Shown in pieces: positions 1-5,710 of a DNA stretch of 7,185 nt. The stretch comes from an uncultured Eubacteriales bacterium (GTDB lineage Bacteria; Bacillota; Clostridia; Oscillospirales; Acutalibacteraceae). How positions within the stretch are numbered: position 1 is the first letter of the stretch; every line of letters begins with the position of its first letter. The DNA is taken from positions 1 to 7,185 of the forward strand of contig ONVG01000078.1 in assembly GCA_900321195.1 (NCBI GenBank). The letters are read 5' to 3'. The notes beneath the pieces were generated by a model. It saw only the letters and a list, made by a program, of their open reading frames with translations, was not told where the DNA came from and made no database searches. Both the position numbers and the translations under genes were made by a program.

Positions 1-1607
1 TCGATGCTGCCGGAGAACATCTCCTTGACGGTGAGGGTGTTGGCGCCTTTTCTGCGCAGATATGCCGCCGCTTCAAACGTCCTTACGCCCGTCCTGAGAA
101 CAAAGTTCTTTGTGTCGAGCATTATTCCTGCAAGCAGCGCTTCACTTTCAAGTCTGCTGAGAGTGTCGTTTCCGAGATACTGTACAAGCTCCGCTGTCAT
201 TTCCGAAGCGGATGATGCATACGGCTCGTGATAGAACACAAGCGCCTTGTCTATATGGTTTACCATCATTCTGTGGTGGTCTATTACTACTACACGTCCG
301 CACCTTTCATATACTGCCTTTGATTCAAGGAAATTAGGTGAGTGCGTATCTACTATTATAAGAAGTGTCTTTTCGTCTATTATGTCGAGGGCTTCATCCT
401 CTGATTTGAACATAGAGGAAAGTCCTGCTTTTTCAAAGCTTGCGACAAGCGATTTTGCAAGCGTCTGCTGACGGTTTATAACTATATAAGCCTCCTTATG
501 GAGTCCCTTTGAAACTGCGCTCCACATACCTACGGATGCGCCTACCGCATCAAGGTCGGAATATCTGTGTCCCATTATAAGAACATTGCTGCAGTTGTTT
601 ATATGGTTTATGAGAGAGGATGCGATAACTCTTGTCCTTACCTTGTCACGCTTTTCTATGCCCTTCGACACTCCGCCGAAGAATTTGTATGACTCAGCTT
701 CCTTTACGGCGACCTGATCTCCTCCTCTGCCGAGCGCCATATCAAGCGCCTGCCTTGCCCAAAGCTCATTCTCCTTGTAGCTGCTGCCGCCCTGTCCTAC
801 TCCGATAGAGATAGTCGCATTCATTCTGTCGTTTATCTTTATGGAGCGTATATCATCAAGTATCTTGAATTTTTCTTCTATGAACTTAATGATATTTCTT
901 TCCTCCATAACGACTATATACCGTCCGCCGCTTATCTTTTTATAAAAGCCTGTAGTTGACGATACCCATTTTACTATTGCCTGTTCTACCTCAACGGTTA
1001 TCCTGCTTGCCTCGCCGTCCTCTGTTTCACGCTCTATCTCCGCCTTATTGTCAAAGGCAACGAGCGCAACGACAGGTCTTGACGCTAAGAATTCATCCGA
1101 ATTCTTTTTATAGGTGTCGTCATCTATAAAATAGACTATCGCGCCGCCGTCAAACCTCATGCCAAAGGCTATGAACCATTTTTCATTGTAAAAGGTATCG
1201 GTACCGTTATCGTCAAAAACAGATTCGGGATTATCATTGGTAAGAAAATCCGTAAGATTTCCGCCGAGAGCTTCTTCCTCGGAGCCTACAGCTTCAAAAA
1301 ATCGCTTATTGGCGGCTATTATCTCATAATGCTCACCAAGCACGACCAACGGCACACATATATCGTCTATTGTGCGCTTATCGTCCCTGAAAAGCTTTCT
1401 TGATGCGCCCATCAATACCTTTGAAATGTAAAGCCTTATATTTCTTATTGCCATAACTGCAATCATCATTGCTACAGCCGCAAATAAAAGCTCTCCCACG
1501 AACACAAGTATATTATGGCTAAGAGAAGCTATCGCCATTGCGAACATTGCGACTGAAAATATCAGAAACAAGGCAAATACATAATTTTTATTTTCTTTTT
1601 TTCTCAC
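1..1607 (-). CDS. gdpP: Cyclic-di-AMP phosphodiesterase GdpP (YybT family), 3' end cut off by window edge
   Basis: The membrane-bound enzyme hydrolyses c-di-AMP to pApA. The minus strand is open from the left edge up to a stop at 1644-1646. About 535 residues are visible, in this order: two hydrophobic segments (about 9-29 and 33-54), a PAS-like region (about 80-165), a degenerate GGDEF-like region (about 175-300, with SGGRYIVVMEE and SIGVGQGG but no GGDEF signature), then a DHH domain. DHH motifs are MGHRYSDLDAVG (345-356), VDTH (D420), IDHHR (D443-H445), EPYASSASE, and LAGIMLDTKNFVLRTG with FEAAAYLRR. Family members are usually about 650-680 residues, so most of DHHA1 is off-window. I chose GTG at 1607 because GGTGGTGA lies just upstream; GTG at 1616 or 1619 is possible. 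It follows rnj by 44 nt with no terminator between, so co-transcription is likely. The family assignment is firm; activity is inferred. Confidence 0.95.
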   Translation of the reverse strand, partial: MRKKENKNYVFALFLIFSVAMFAMAIASLSHNILVFVGELLFAAVAMMIAVMAIRNIRLYISKVLMGASRKLFRDDKRTIDDICVPLVVLGEHYEIIAANKRFFEAVGSEEEALGGNLTDFLTNDNPESVFDDNGTDTFYNEKWFIAFGMRFDGGAIVYFIDDDTYKKNSDEFLASRPVVALVAFDNKAEIERETEDGEASRITVEVEQAIVKWVSSTTGFYKKISGGRYIVVMEERNIIKFIEEKFKILDDIRSIKINDRMNATISIGVGQGGSSYKENELWARQALDMALGRGGDQVAVKEAESYKFFGGVSKGIEKRDKVRTRVIASSLINHINNCSNVLIMGHRYSDLDAVGASVGMWSAVSKGLHKEAYIVINRQQTLAKSLVASFEKAGLSSMFKSEDEALDIIDEKTLLIIVDTHSPNFLESKAVYERCGRVVVIDHHRMMVNHIDKALVFYHEPYASSASEMTAELVQYLGNDTLSRLESEALLAGIMLDTKNFVLRTGVRTFEAAAYLRRKGANTLTVKEMFSGSI

Positions 1608-1651
1608 GTCGGTCACCACCGAAGGAAATATTCCCGCAATTTTTTACGCAG

Positions 1652-3628
1652 TTATATTTCCATAATTATTGGAAGTATCATAGGACTTCTTCTGGTCTTA
1701 TCATAAAGCAGCTTTGAAAGCTCGTCTTTTATTGTGTTCTTGATAACGCCCCATTCGTGTGTTCCCTGTACTTCACAGTCCTCAAGAGTTTCTATAACCG
1801 CCTGTCTTGCGTCATCCATAAGCGGTTCGCTTTCTCTTACATATACGAAGCCTCTTGAAACTATATCCGGACCTGCAACTATATGTCCGTCCTCGCTGTC
1901 GAGTGTAACGACAACCACTATAAGACCATCCTGACCAAGATGTTTTCTGTCACGGAGAACTATACTTCCGACATCGCCTACTCCGAGTCCGTCAACAAGC
2001 ACTTTGCCTGCCGGTATGCTCGGAAGCTGTTTCATATATTCCTTATTAAGCTCTACAACATTTCCTATGTCCCCTATGAATATGTTTGAACGGGGCATTC
2101 CCATATCTATTGCAAGCTGTGCATGCTTTATAAGATGCTTCTGCTCGCCGTGTACCGGAATGAAATATTTCGGCTTTGTAAGTCCGTGGATTATTTTCAG
2201 CTCTTCCTGACATGCATGTCCGGAAACATGGACTTCATACATAGACTCATATACTACCTTGCAGCCGTGTTTCATAAGCTCGTTTACGACCGAGCCTACA
2301 GCCTTTTCATTTCCGGGTATCGGATTTGCCGAGATTATTATATAGTCATCGGGACCTACAGCTACCTTGCGGTGGTCGGAATAAGCCATTCTTGAAAGCG
2401 CGGACATAGTTTCTCCCTGACTGCCTGTCGTTACGAGAACTATTTCCTCCTTTGCATACTGTCCGAGCATGTCTATGTCTATTATAAGTCCGTCGGGCAC
2501 GTTTATATAGCCAAGCTCTGAGGCTATCGCCATATTGTTTATCATGCTTCTTCCGGAAAATGCCACTTTTCTTCCGTACTTCTGGGCACAGTCAAGTATC
2601 TGTTGTATCCTTCCGAGATTTGATGCGAATGTCGCTATTATTATACGGCATTTTTCAGCCTCTTTGAAAAGCATGTCAAAGGTATGAGCGACCTTCTGCT
2701 CTGTCATTGTATATCCTGGGCGCTCCGCATTGGTAGATTCTGCCAAAAGTGCAAGTACGCCTGCTTTTCCAAGCTCTGCAAATCTTGCAAGGTCTATCAT
2801 GCCGCCTGTTGTCGGCGTACAGTCTATTTTGAAGTCGCCGGTATGGACTATAGTTCCTGCCGGAGTATGGATAGCTATAGCCACAGAATCAGGTATAGAG
2901 TGGTTGACATGTATGAACTCTATCGACATACAGCCAAGCTTTATGCGCTGACCGGGCTTTACAGTATTGAGCTTTGCCTTGCTGAAAAGATTATGCTCCT
3001 TGAGCTTGCTTCCGACAAGTCCGAGCGTCAGCGGCGTTCCGAAAACAGGAAGGTTGACCTTTCTGAGAAGATACGGAAGTGAGCCGATATGGTCTTCATG
3101 TCCGTGAGTAAGGACTATACCCTTTATTTTTTCTCTGTTTCTTTCAATATAAGTGAAATCCGGAATAACAAAATCCACTCCGAGCATATCTCCGTCAGGG
3201 AATGCTATTCCGCAGTCAAGCAGGAACATATCATTGTCACACTCAAAAAGTGTTATGTTCTTGCCTATCTCATTGAGTCCTCCCAAAAATGTGACTCTTA
3301 CCGAATGATCTGCTGCTTTATTGTACGTCCTTTTCGGCTGAAATTCGTTGGTTCTGTTGTTGTATCGTGTTTGTTTCGTTTTTTCTGCCGCAGCCGAATT
3401 ATAGCTTCTTTTTTCCTGAAGGGAAAGAGTTGAATTTCCGTTCCTCTCCCCTGTCATCCTGCCCTGAGTTCCTCTTTCCGGATACACACGTCCGAAAATA
3501 CCGTTGGGATCTCTTTCGGCAAAAACCTTTTTATGCACCGGTCTGCTGTTCTTCGTAAAACCGGAGCCTGAAACACTCCTTCTTCCGTTGACACCCGGCG
3601 CATTTTTCCTATTAAATTCTGATAACAC
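1652..3628 (-). CDS. rnj: Ribonuclease J with a long basic N-terminal extension
   Basis: RNase J is a zinc-dependent metallo-beta-lactamase/beta-CASP nuclease with endonuclease and 5'-3' exonuclease activity in mRNA turnover and rRNA processing. The 658-residue product carries HGHEDH (175-180), HVNHSIPDS (240-248), HTGDFKID (262-269), the beta-CASP segment ATFASNLGRIQQ (332-343), SGHACQEE (469-476) and PVHGEQKHL (491-499), followed by the C-terminal domain (about 555-650). The recognisable core starts near residue 109 (VRVTFLGGLNEIGKN). The first ~108 residues are rich in Arg, Lys, Asn, Gly and Ser and look disordered; B. subtilis J1 is about 555 residues. The usual SDSTN motif reads AESTN here. 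The start is GTG at 3628, with GGAGGT 8 nt upstream and no better start before the core. It has its own promoter and leads into gdpP. J1 versus J2 type cannot be decided from this window. Confidence 0.97.
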   Translation of the reverse strand: MLSEFNRKNAPGVNGRRSVSGSGFTKNSRPVHKKVFAERDPNGIFGRVYPERGTQGRMTGERNGNSTLSLQEKRSYNSAAAEKTKQTRYNNRTNEFQPKRTYNKAADHSVRVTFLGGLNEIGKNITLFECDNDMFLLDCGIAFPDGDMLGVDFVIPDFTYIERNREKIKGIVLTHGHEDHIGSLPYLLRKVNLPVFGTPLTLGLVGSKLKEHNLFSKAKLNTVKPGQRIKLGCMSIEFIHVNHSIPDSVAIAIHTPAGTIVHTGDFKIDCTPTTGGMIDLARFAELGKAGVLALLAESTNAERPGYTMTEQKVAHTFDMLFKEAEKCRIIIATFASNLGRIQQILDCAQKYGRKVAFSGRSMINNMAIASELGYINVPDGLIIDIDMLGQYAKEEIVLVTTGSQGETMSALSRMAYSDHRKVAVGPDDYIIISANPIPGNEKAVGSVVNELMKHGCKVVYESMYEVHVSGHACQEELKIIHGLTKPKYFIPVHGEQKHLIKHAQLAIDMGMPRSNIFIGDIGNVVELNKEYMKQLPSIPAGKVLVDGLGVGDVGSIVLRDRKHLGQDGLIVVVVTLDSEDGHIVAGPDIVSRGFVYVRESEPLMDDARQAVIETLEDCEVQGTHEWGVIKNTIKDELSKLLYDKTRRSPMILPIIMEI

Positions 3629-3728
3629 TAAAATATACCTCCGTTTTATCGGTCTTTGATAACCGTTTTGATTTTAAATATTACTGTCTGAAAATATACA
3701 GCAACATCTGTATTCCGAACACAATATA
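3629..3728 (-). promoter_or_regulatory. 5' leader of rnj mRNA with a hairpin near its 5' end
   Basis: This ~100-nt AT-rich leader is predicted from the promoter position. It contains a perfect 6-bp hairpin, ATACAG-6 nt-CTGTAT (3713-3696), about 15 nt from the predicted 5' end. There is also a weak 4-bp hairpin (CGGT/ACCG, 3665-3650) just before the ribosome binding site. I see no known riboswitch. The leader is inferred from the promoter; its function is unknown. Confidence 0.5.
3637..3643 (-). promoter_or_regulatory. Ribosome binding site of rnj
   Basis: On the minus strand this reads CGGAGGT, followed by 8 nt and then GTG at 3628. It decides the GTG start and so supports translation of the whole N-terminal extension. 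Confidence 0.85.
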
Positions 3729-3734
3729 TAATTT

Positions 3735-3763
3735 ATTTTACTATTGATACCTAATTATGTCAA
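3735..3763 (-). promoter_or_regulatory. Sigma-A type promoter of rnj-gdpP
   Basis: The minus strand has TTGACA (3763-3758, perfect -35), a 17-nt spacer and TAAAAT (3740-3735, one mismatch to TATAAT). Transcription would begin near 3727-3729, leaving an untranslated leader of about 100 nt before GTG 3628. A 7-bp inverted repeat (CTATTGA at 3741-3747, TCAATAG at 3760-3766) overlaps the -35 box. Confidence 0.75.
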
Positions 3764-3830
3764 TAGATTATGAGATAATTCATTTTTATTCTTTTATGAA
3801 ATTTTATTTCAAAAAAATATTTTTTTGCTA

Positions 3831-3858
3831 TTGAACAGAAGCAAAAATATTGTATAAT
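3831..3858 (+). promoter_or_regulatory. Sigma-A type promoter of rnhA
   Basis: TTGAAC (3831-3836, four of six matches to TTGACA), a 16-nt spacer and a perfect TATAAT (3853-3858). Transcription should start near 3865, giving a short leader of about 22 nt. A long A/T palindrome (3810-3827) lies immediately upstream, where an UP element would be. Confidence 0.75.
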
Positions 3859-3886
3859 GTAAGTACAAAAAACACGGAGGGAATTT

Positions 3887-4324
3887 ATGAAACACATTGA
3901 TATATATACAGACGGAGCGTGTAAAGGAAATCCCGGACCGGGCGGCTGGGGTGCTGTACTCAGGTATAAAGGACATGAAAAGGAGCTTTCAGGCGGTGAA
4001 GCCGATACGACCAACAACCGCATGGAAATGTTGGCTGTGATAAAGGCTCTTGAAGCGCTGAAAGAGCCGTGTGAAGTCACGCTCACTACAGATTCCCGAT
4101 ATGTCTGTGACGCAGTAAACAAAGGCTGGGCTAAAAAGTGGAAAGCAAACAACTGGATAAAAAGCAACAAGTCCAAAGCCAAAAATCCTGAGCTTTGGGA
4201 CACTATACTCAAACTGCTTGACATTCACAAGGTCAGATTCATATGGGTAAAGGGACATAACGGTCATCCCGAAAACGAAAGGTGCGATGCTTTAGCCTCA
4301 GCTCAGGCAATGAAGTATTCATAA
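3887..4324 (+). CDS. rnhA: Ribonuclease HI
   Basis: RNase HI cleaves the RNA strand of RNA-DNA hybrids and helps remove primers and R-loops. The 145-residue protein is close to the usual length (E. coli about 155) and resembles the E. coli enzyme. The metal-binding carboxylates are all present: D9 (IYTDGACKGNPGPGGWG), E47 (NNRMEM), D69 (TTDSRYV) and D134, with the loop histidine H124 in VKGHNGHPENERCD. The basic-protrusion region (about 76-100: NKGWAKKWKANNWIKSNKSK) is also kept, so this is the bacterial type I enzyme with a handle. The ATG is preceded by GGAGGG with good spacing and a clear promoter. It is transcribed alone, divergently from rnj and convergently with rpsR, and ends in the terminator at 4387-4416. 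Every key residue expected is visible. Confidence 0.97.
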   Translation: MKHIDIYTDGACKGNPGPGGWGAVLRYKGHEKELSGGEADTTNNRMEMLAVIKALEALKEPCEVTLTTDSRYVCDAVNKGWAKKWKANNWIKSNKSKAKNPELWDTILKLLDIHKVRFIWVKGHNGHPENERCDALASAQAMKYS

Positions 4325-4380
4325 TGTATAATACAAAAATATGCTGTCCGTTATCGTTTTATACTATTCATAATTATAAT

Positions 4381-4406
4381 AAAAAACCGATGCCGAAAGG
4401 CACCGG
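4381..4406 (-). terminator. Rho-independent terminator of the rpsF-ssb-rpsR operon (same hairpin, other strand)
   Basis: Read on the minus strand, CCGGTGCC-TTTC-GGCATCGG is followed directly by six T and more A/T. Here the mismatch of the plus strand becomes a G-U wobble, so the stem is uninterrupted. It lies 34 nt after the rpsR stop. Confidence 0.88.
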
Positions 4407-4416
4407 TGATTTTTTT
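4387..4416 (+). terminator. Rho-independent terminator of rnhA (bidirectional hairpin)
   Basis: CCGATGCC-GAAA-GGCACCGG (4387-4406) forms an 8-bp stem with one A-C mismatch, closed by a GAAA tetraloop. It is followed by TGA and a run of seven T. It lies 62 nt after the rnhA stop codon. Confidence 0.85.
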
Positions 4417-4440
4417 ATTATCTGACTGTTCAGCTCAATA

Positions 4441-4692
4441 TCAGTCACTTGTATAAGGGATAAGTGCGAGATATCTTGCGCGCTTGATAGCAACAGTAAG
4501 CTCTCTCTGATGACGAGCGCATGTGCCTGTTACTCTGCGGGGAAGTATCTTAGCTCTCTCAGATACGAAACGACGAAGTCTTGAAATATCCTTGTAGTCG
4601 ATAGCTTCGATCTTGTCAACGCAGAATGCGCAAACCTTTTTACGGCTCTTGCGGCCGCCTCTGCGGTTATCTCTCTCAGGTCTTTCTGCCAT
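4441..4692 (-). CDS. rpsR: 30S ribosomal protein S18 (zinc-ribbon form)
   Basis: S18 binds S6 in the 30S platform near helix 22 of 16S rRNA. The 83-residue product has the family core IDYKDISRLRRFVSERAKI (31-49), LPRRVTGT (50-57) and IKRARYLALIPY (69-80). It keeps potential zinc ligands C21, C24, C58 and H61 (CAFC and CARH), making it the cysteine-containing (C+) form; the B. subtilis protein has lost these residues. The ATG at 4692 has AAAGGAGG 8 nt upstream. It is the last gene of the operon, 25 nt after ssb, and the shared terminator follows. The short basic N-terminus (RRGGRKSRKK) is normal for the family. Confidence 0.98.
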   Translation of the reverse strand: MAERPERDNRRGGRKSRKKVCAFCVDKIEAIDYKDISRLRRFVSERAKILPRRVTGTCARHQRELTVAIKRARYLALIPYTSD

Positions 4693-4717
4693 TTGTATTT
4701 CCTCCTTTACTCAATTC

Positions 4718-5188
4718 TTAGAAAGGCAGATCTTCATCATTCGGAACAACCATAAAATCATCCGAATCGCCGCTTGAATATGAAGGCGGCACAGGAGTCG
4801 GCTCCTGACGATAGGTCTGCTGCTGATAGCTGTTCTGGCTGCCGTAATTATTACCGCTGCCCGAAGAATCACGTTTTGACTCACAAAATTCCGCATTATC
4901 GACAACTACATCAAAAGTATATCTTTTTGTACCGTCCTTGGCAGTGTACGAACCTGTCTGTATGCTGCCGTGTATTGCGATACGCTGACCTTTTGTAAAA
5001 TACTTGCAGATAAACTCTGCTGTCTGCCGCCATGCGACAATATTTATAAAATCAGCCTGCTTTTCTTCGCCCTGCTTTGCAAATCTGCGGTCAACTGCGA
5101 TAGAAAATCTTGTCATCGCAAGACCGGACTGTGTGTGGCGAAGTTCGGGGTCTGCTGTGAGTCTGCCGATCAAAGATACACTGTTCAT
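4718..5188 (-). CDS. ssb: Single-stranded DNA-binding protein SSB
   Basis: SSB coats single-stranded DNA during replication, repair and recombination. The 156-residue protein has an N-terminal OB-fold (about 1-105) beginning MNSVSLIGRLTADPELRHT, with FINIVAWRQTAEFICKYFTKGQ and an aromatic FDVVVDNAEFCESK strand. A Ser/Gly/Gln/Tyr/Pro-rich flexible linker follows (about 107-140). The acidic C-terminal tip is DEDLPF, which in characterised SSBs recruits replication and repair partners (consensus DDDIPF). The length is usual for Firmicutes. The ATG at 5188 has AAAGGAGG 9 nt upstream. It sits between rpsF (19 nt upstream) and rpsR (25 nt downstream), the standard place of the essential SSB, so it is probably the main chromosomal copy rather than a mobile-element paralogue. 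Confidence 0.97.
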   Translation of the reverse strand: MNSVSLIGRLTADPELRHTQSGLAMTRFSIAVDRRFAKQGEEKQADFINIVAWRQTAEFICKYFTKGQRIAIHGSIQTGSYTAKDGTKRYTFDVVVDNAEFCESKRDSSGSGNNYGSQNSYQQQTYRQEPTPVPPSYSSGDSDDFMVVPNDEDLPF

Positions 5189-5207
5189 AAATAACTGCCT
5201 CCTTTGA

Positions 5208-5501
5208 TCAAGCTTCCTTCTTGATGATCATTGAACGGAGAACGCCGTCAGTGATCTTTGTGATTCTGTCAAGCTCTGCCGGGAACTCGGCTGCTGACTT
5301 GAAGTTATACAGAACATAATATGCATCTGTTTCCTTATTGATGGGATATGCAAGTCTTCTCTTGCCCCACTCATCAACACTTTCCAACTCGGCGTGTTTC
5401 TCAATAAGGCTGCTGAACTTCTTTACAGTGTCTGCTACAGCTTCCTCACCAAGCTTAAGAGAAATTACAATAACTGCTTCATAAGAACTGATTACTGCCA
5501 T
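5208..5501 (-). CDS. rpsF: 30S ribosomal protein S6
   Basis: S6 forms a heterodimer with S18 on the 30S platform. The 97-residue product shows the family features YEAVIVI (7-13), EWGKRRLAYPINKETDAYYVLYNF (44-67) and RITKITDGVLRSMIIKK near the end; family length is about 95-100. The frame stays open upstream to an ATG at 5669, but that stretch contains the promoter and leader. ATG 5501 has AAGGAGGT 7 nt upstream and matches the conserved N-terminus, so the longer start is wrong. It is the first gene of rpsF-ssb-rpsR; ssb starts 19 nt after its stop. The leader may bind the S6:S18 complex for feedback control. Confidence 0.97.
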   Translation of the reverse strand: MAVISSYEAVIVISLKLGEEAVADTVKKFSSLIEKHAELESVDEWGKRRLAYPINKETDAYYVLYNFKSAAEFPAELDRITKITDGVLRSMIIKKEA

Positions 5502-5508
5502 TTTATTA

Positions 5509-5574
5509 ACCTCCTTCCGGACATATGGCCCTTTGCAGAACAAAGAGCAAGGATAGTTACGCTTCATGCATAAC
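5509..5574 (-). promoter_or_regulatory. rpsF leader, candidate S6:S18 autoregulatory RNA
   Basis: The predicted 5' UTR folds by eye into two elements. First, hairpin GTTATGC-ATGAA-GCGTAAC (5574-5556, 7 bp with one G-U). Second, an 8-bp hairpin GCTCTTTG-TTCTG-CAAAGGGC (5548-5528), enclosed by a 5-bp helix pairing TCCTT (5553-5549) with AAGGA (5516-5512). This leaves an 11-nt bulge on the 3' side only (5527-5517) that contains CCG. The outer helix covers part of the Shine-Dalgarno sequence. S6:S18 is known to bind rpsF leaders through a CCG-bearing asymmetric loop mimicking its 16S site; assignment here is by resemblance and position. Confidence 0.55.
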
Positions 5575-5580
5575 ATGTTG

Positions 5581-5609
5581 ATTATATCACCGGCAAAAGC
5601 TTTTGTCAA
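5581..5609 (-). promoter_or_regulatory. Consensus extended -10 promoter of rpsF-ssb-rpsR
   Basis: The minus strand reads TTGACA (5609-5604), a 17-nt spacer, and TATAAT (5586-5581) preceded by TGA, an extended -10. Both hexamers are perfect and the spacing is optimal, as expected of a strongly expressed ribosomal protein operon. The start of transcription should be near 5574. A 12-bp palindrome, CAAAAGCTTTTG (5594-5605), covers part of the spacer and the edge of the -35. Confidence 0.92.
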
Positions 5610-5650
5610 TGATTTTTCCGAATTTTCGCATTCAAAATTCATCATACCGA

Positions 5651-5679
5651 TTGTATTTTTCTTCAACATATGTTAGTAT
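5651..5679 (+). promoter_or_regulatory. Possible weak promoter of the PHP phosphatase gene
   Basis: TTGTAT (5651-5656), a 17-nt spacer and TAGTAT (5674-5679), with TGT just before the -10 as in extended -10 promoters. The hexamers match the consensus poorly (three and four of six). A 10-bp palindrome AACATATGTT (5665-5674) abuts the -10. The site is at a sensible distance from the start codon, but the call is tentative. Confidence 0.4.
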
Positions 5680-5710
5680 TTATATATGTACTTCTGACAG
5701 GAGGAAATTT

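Noticed and set aside
4..471. Two short plus-strand frames at the left edge
   Set aside because: Both are antisense shadows of the gdpP DHH domain.
1734..3558. Several plus-strand open frames of 63-132 residues across rnj
   Set aside because: They lie antisense to a fully supported RNase J gene, have no recognisable domains and no good ribosome binding sites.
3629..3728. Possible riboswitch (for example the c-di-AMP ydaO type) in the rnj leader, given gdpP downstream
   Set aside because: At about 100 nt the leader is short and AT-rich, and I see none of the conserved ydaO-type elements or an attenuator hairpin with a U-tract.
3760..4267. Minus-strand open frames over rnhA and the rnj/rnhA intergenic region
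   Set aside because: They are antisense to rnhA, whose catalytic residues are all present; the protein sequences look random.
5557..5571. Mini-ORF ATG-CAT-GAA-GCG-TAA in the rpsF leader
   Set aside because: It sits almost at the predicted transcript start with no room for a ribosome binding site and is better explained as part of the 5' hairpin.
5502..5669. N-terminal extension of rpsF to 153 residues from ATG 5669
   Set aside because: The extension overlaps the consensus promoter and leader, and ATG 5501 has a strong ribosome binding site and the conserved S6 N-terminus.
5603..5710. Upstream extension of the PHP phosphatase frame to 5603
   Set aside because: The family N-terminus and an AGGAGG site both point to ATG 5711; the upstream part spans intergenic promoter DNA.
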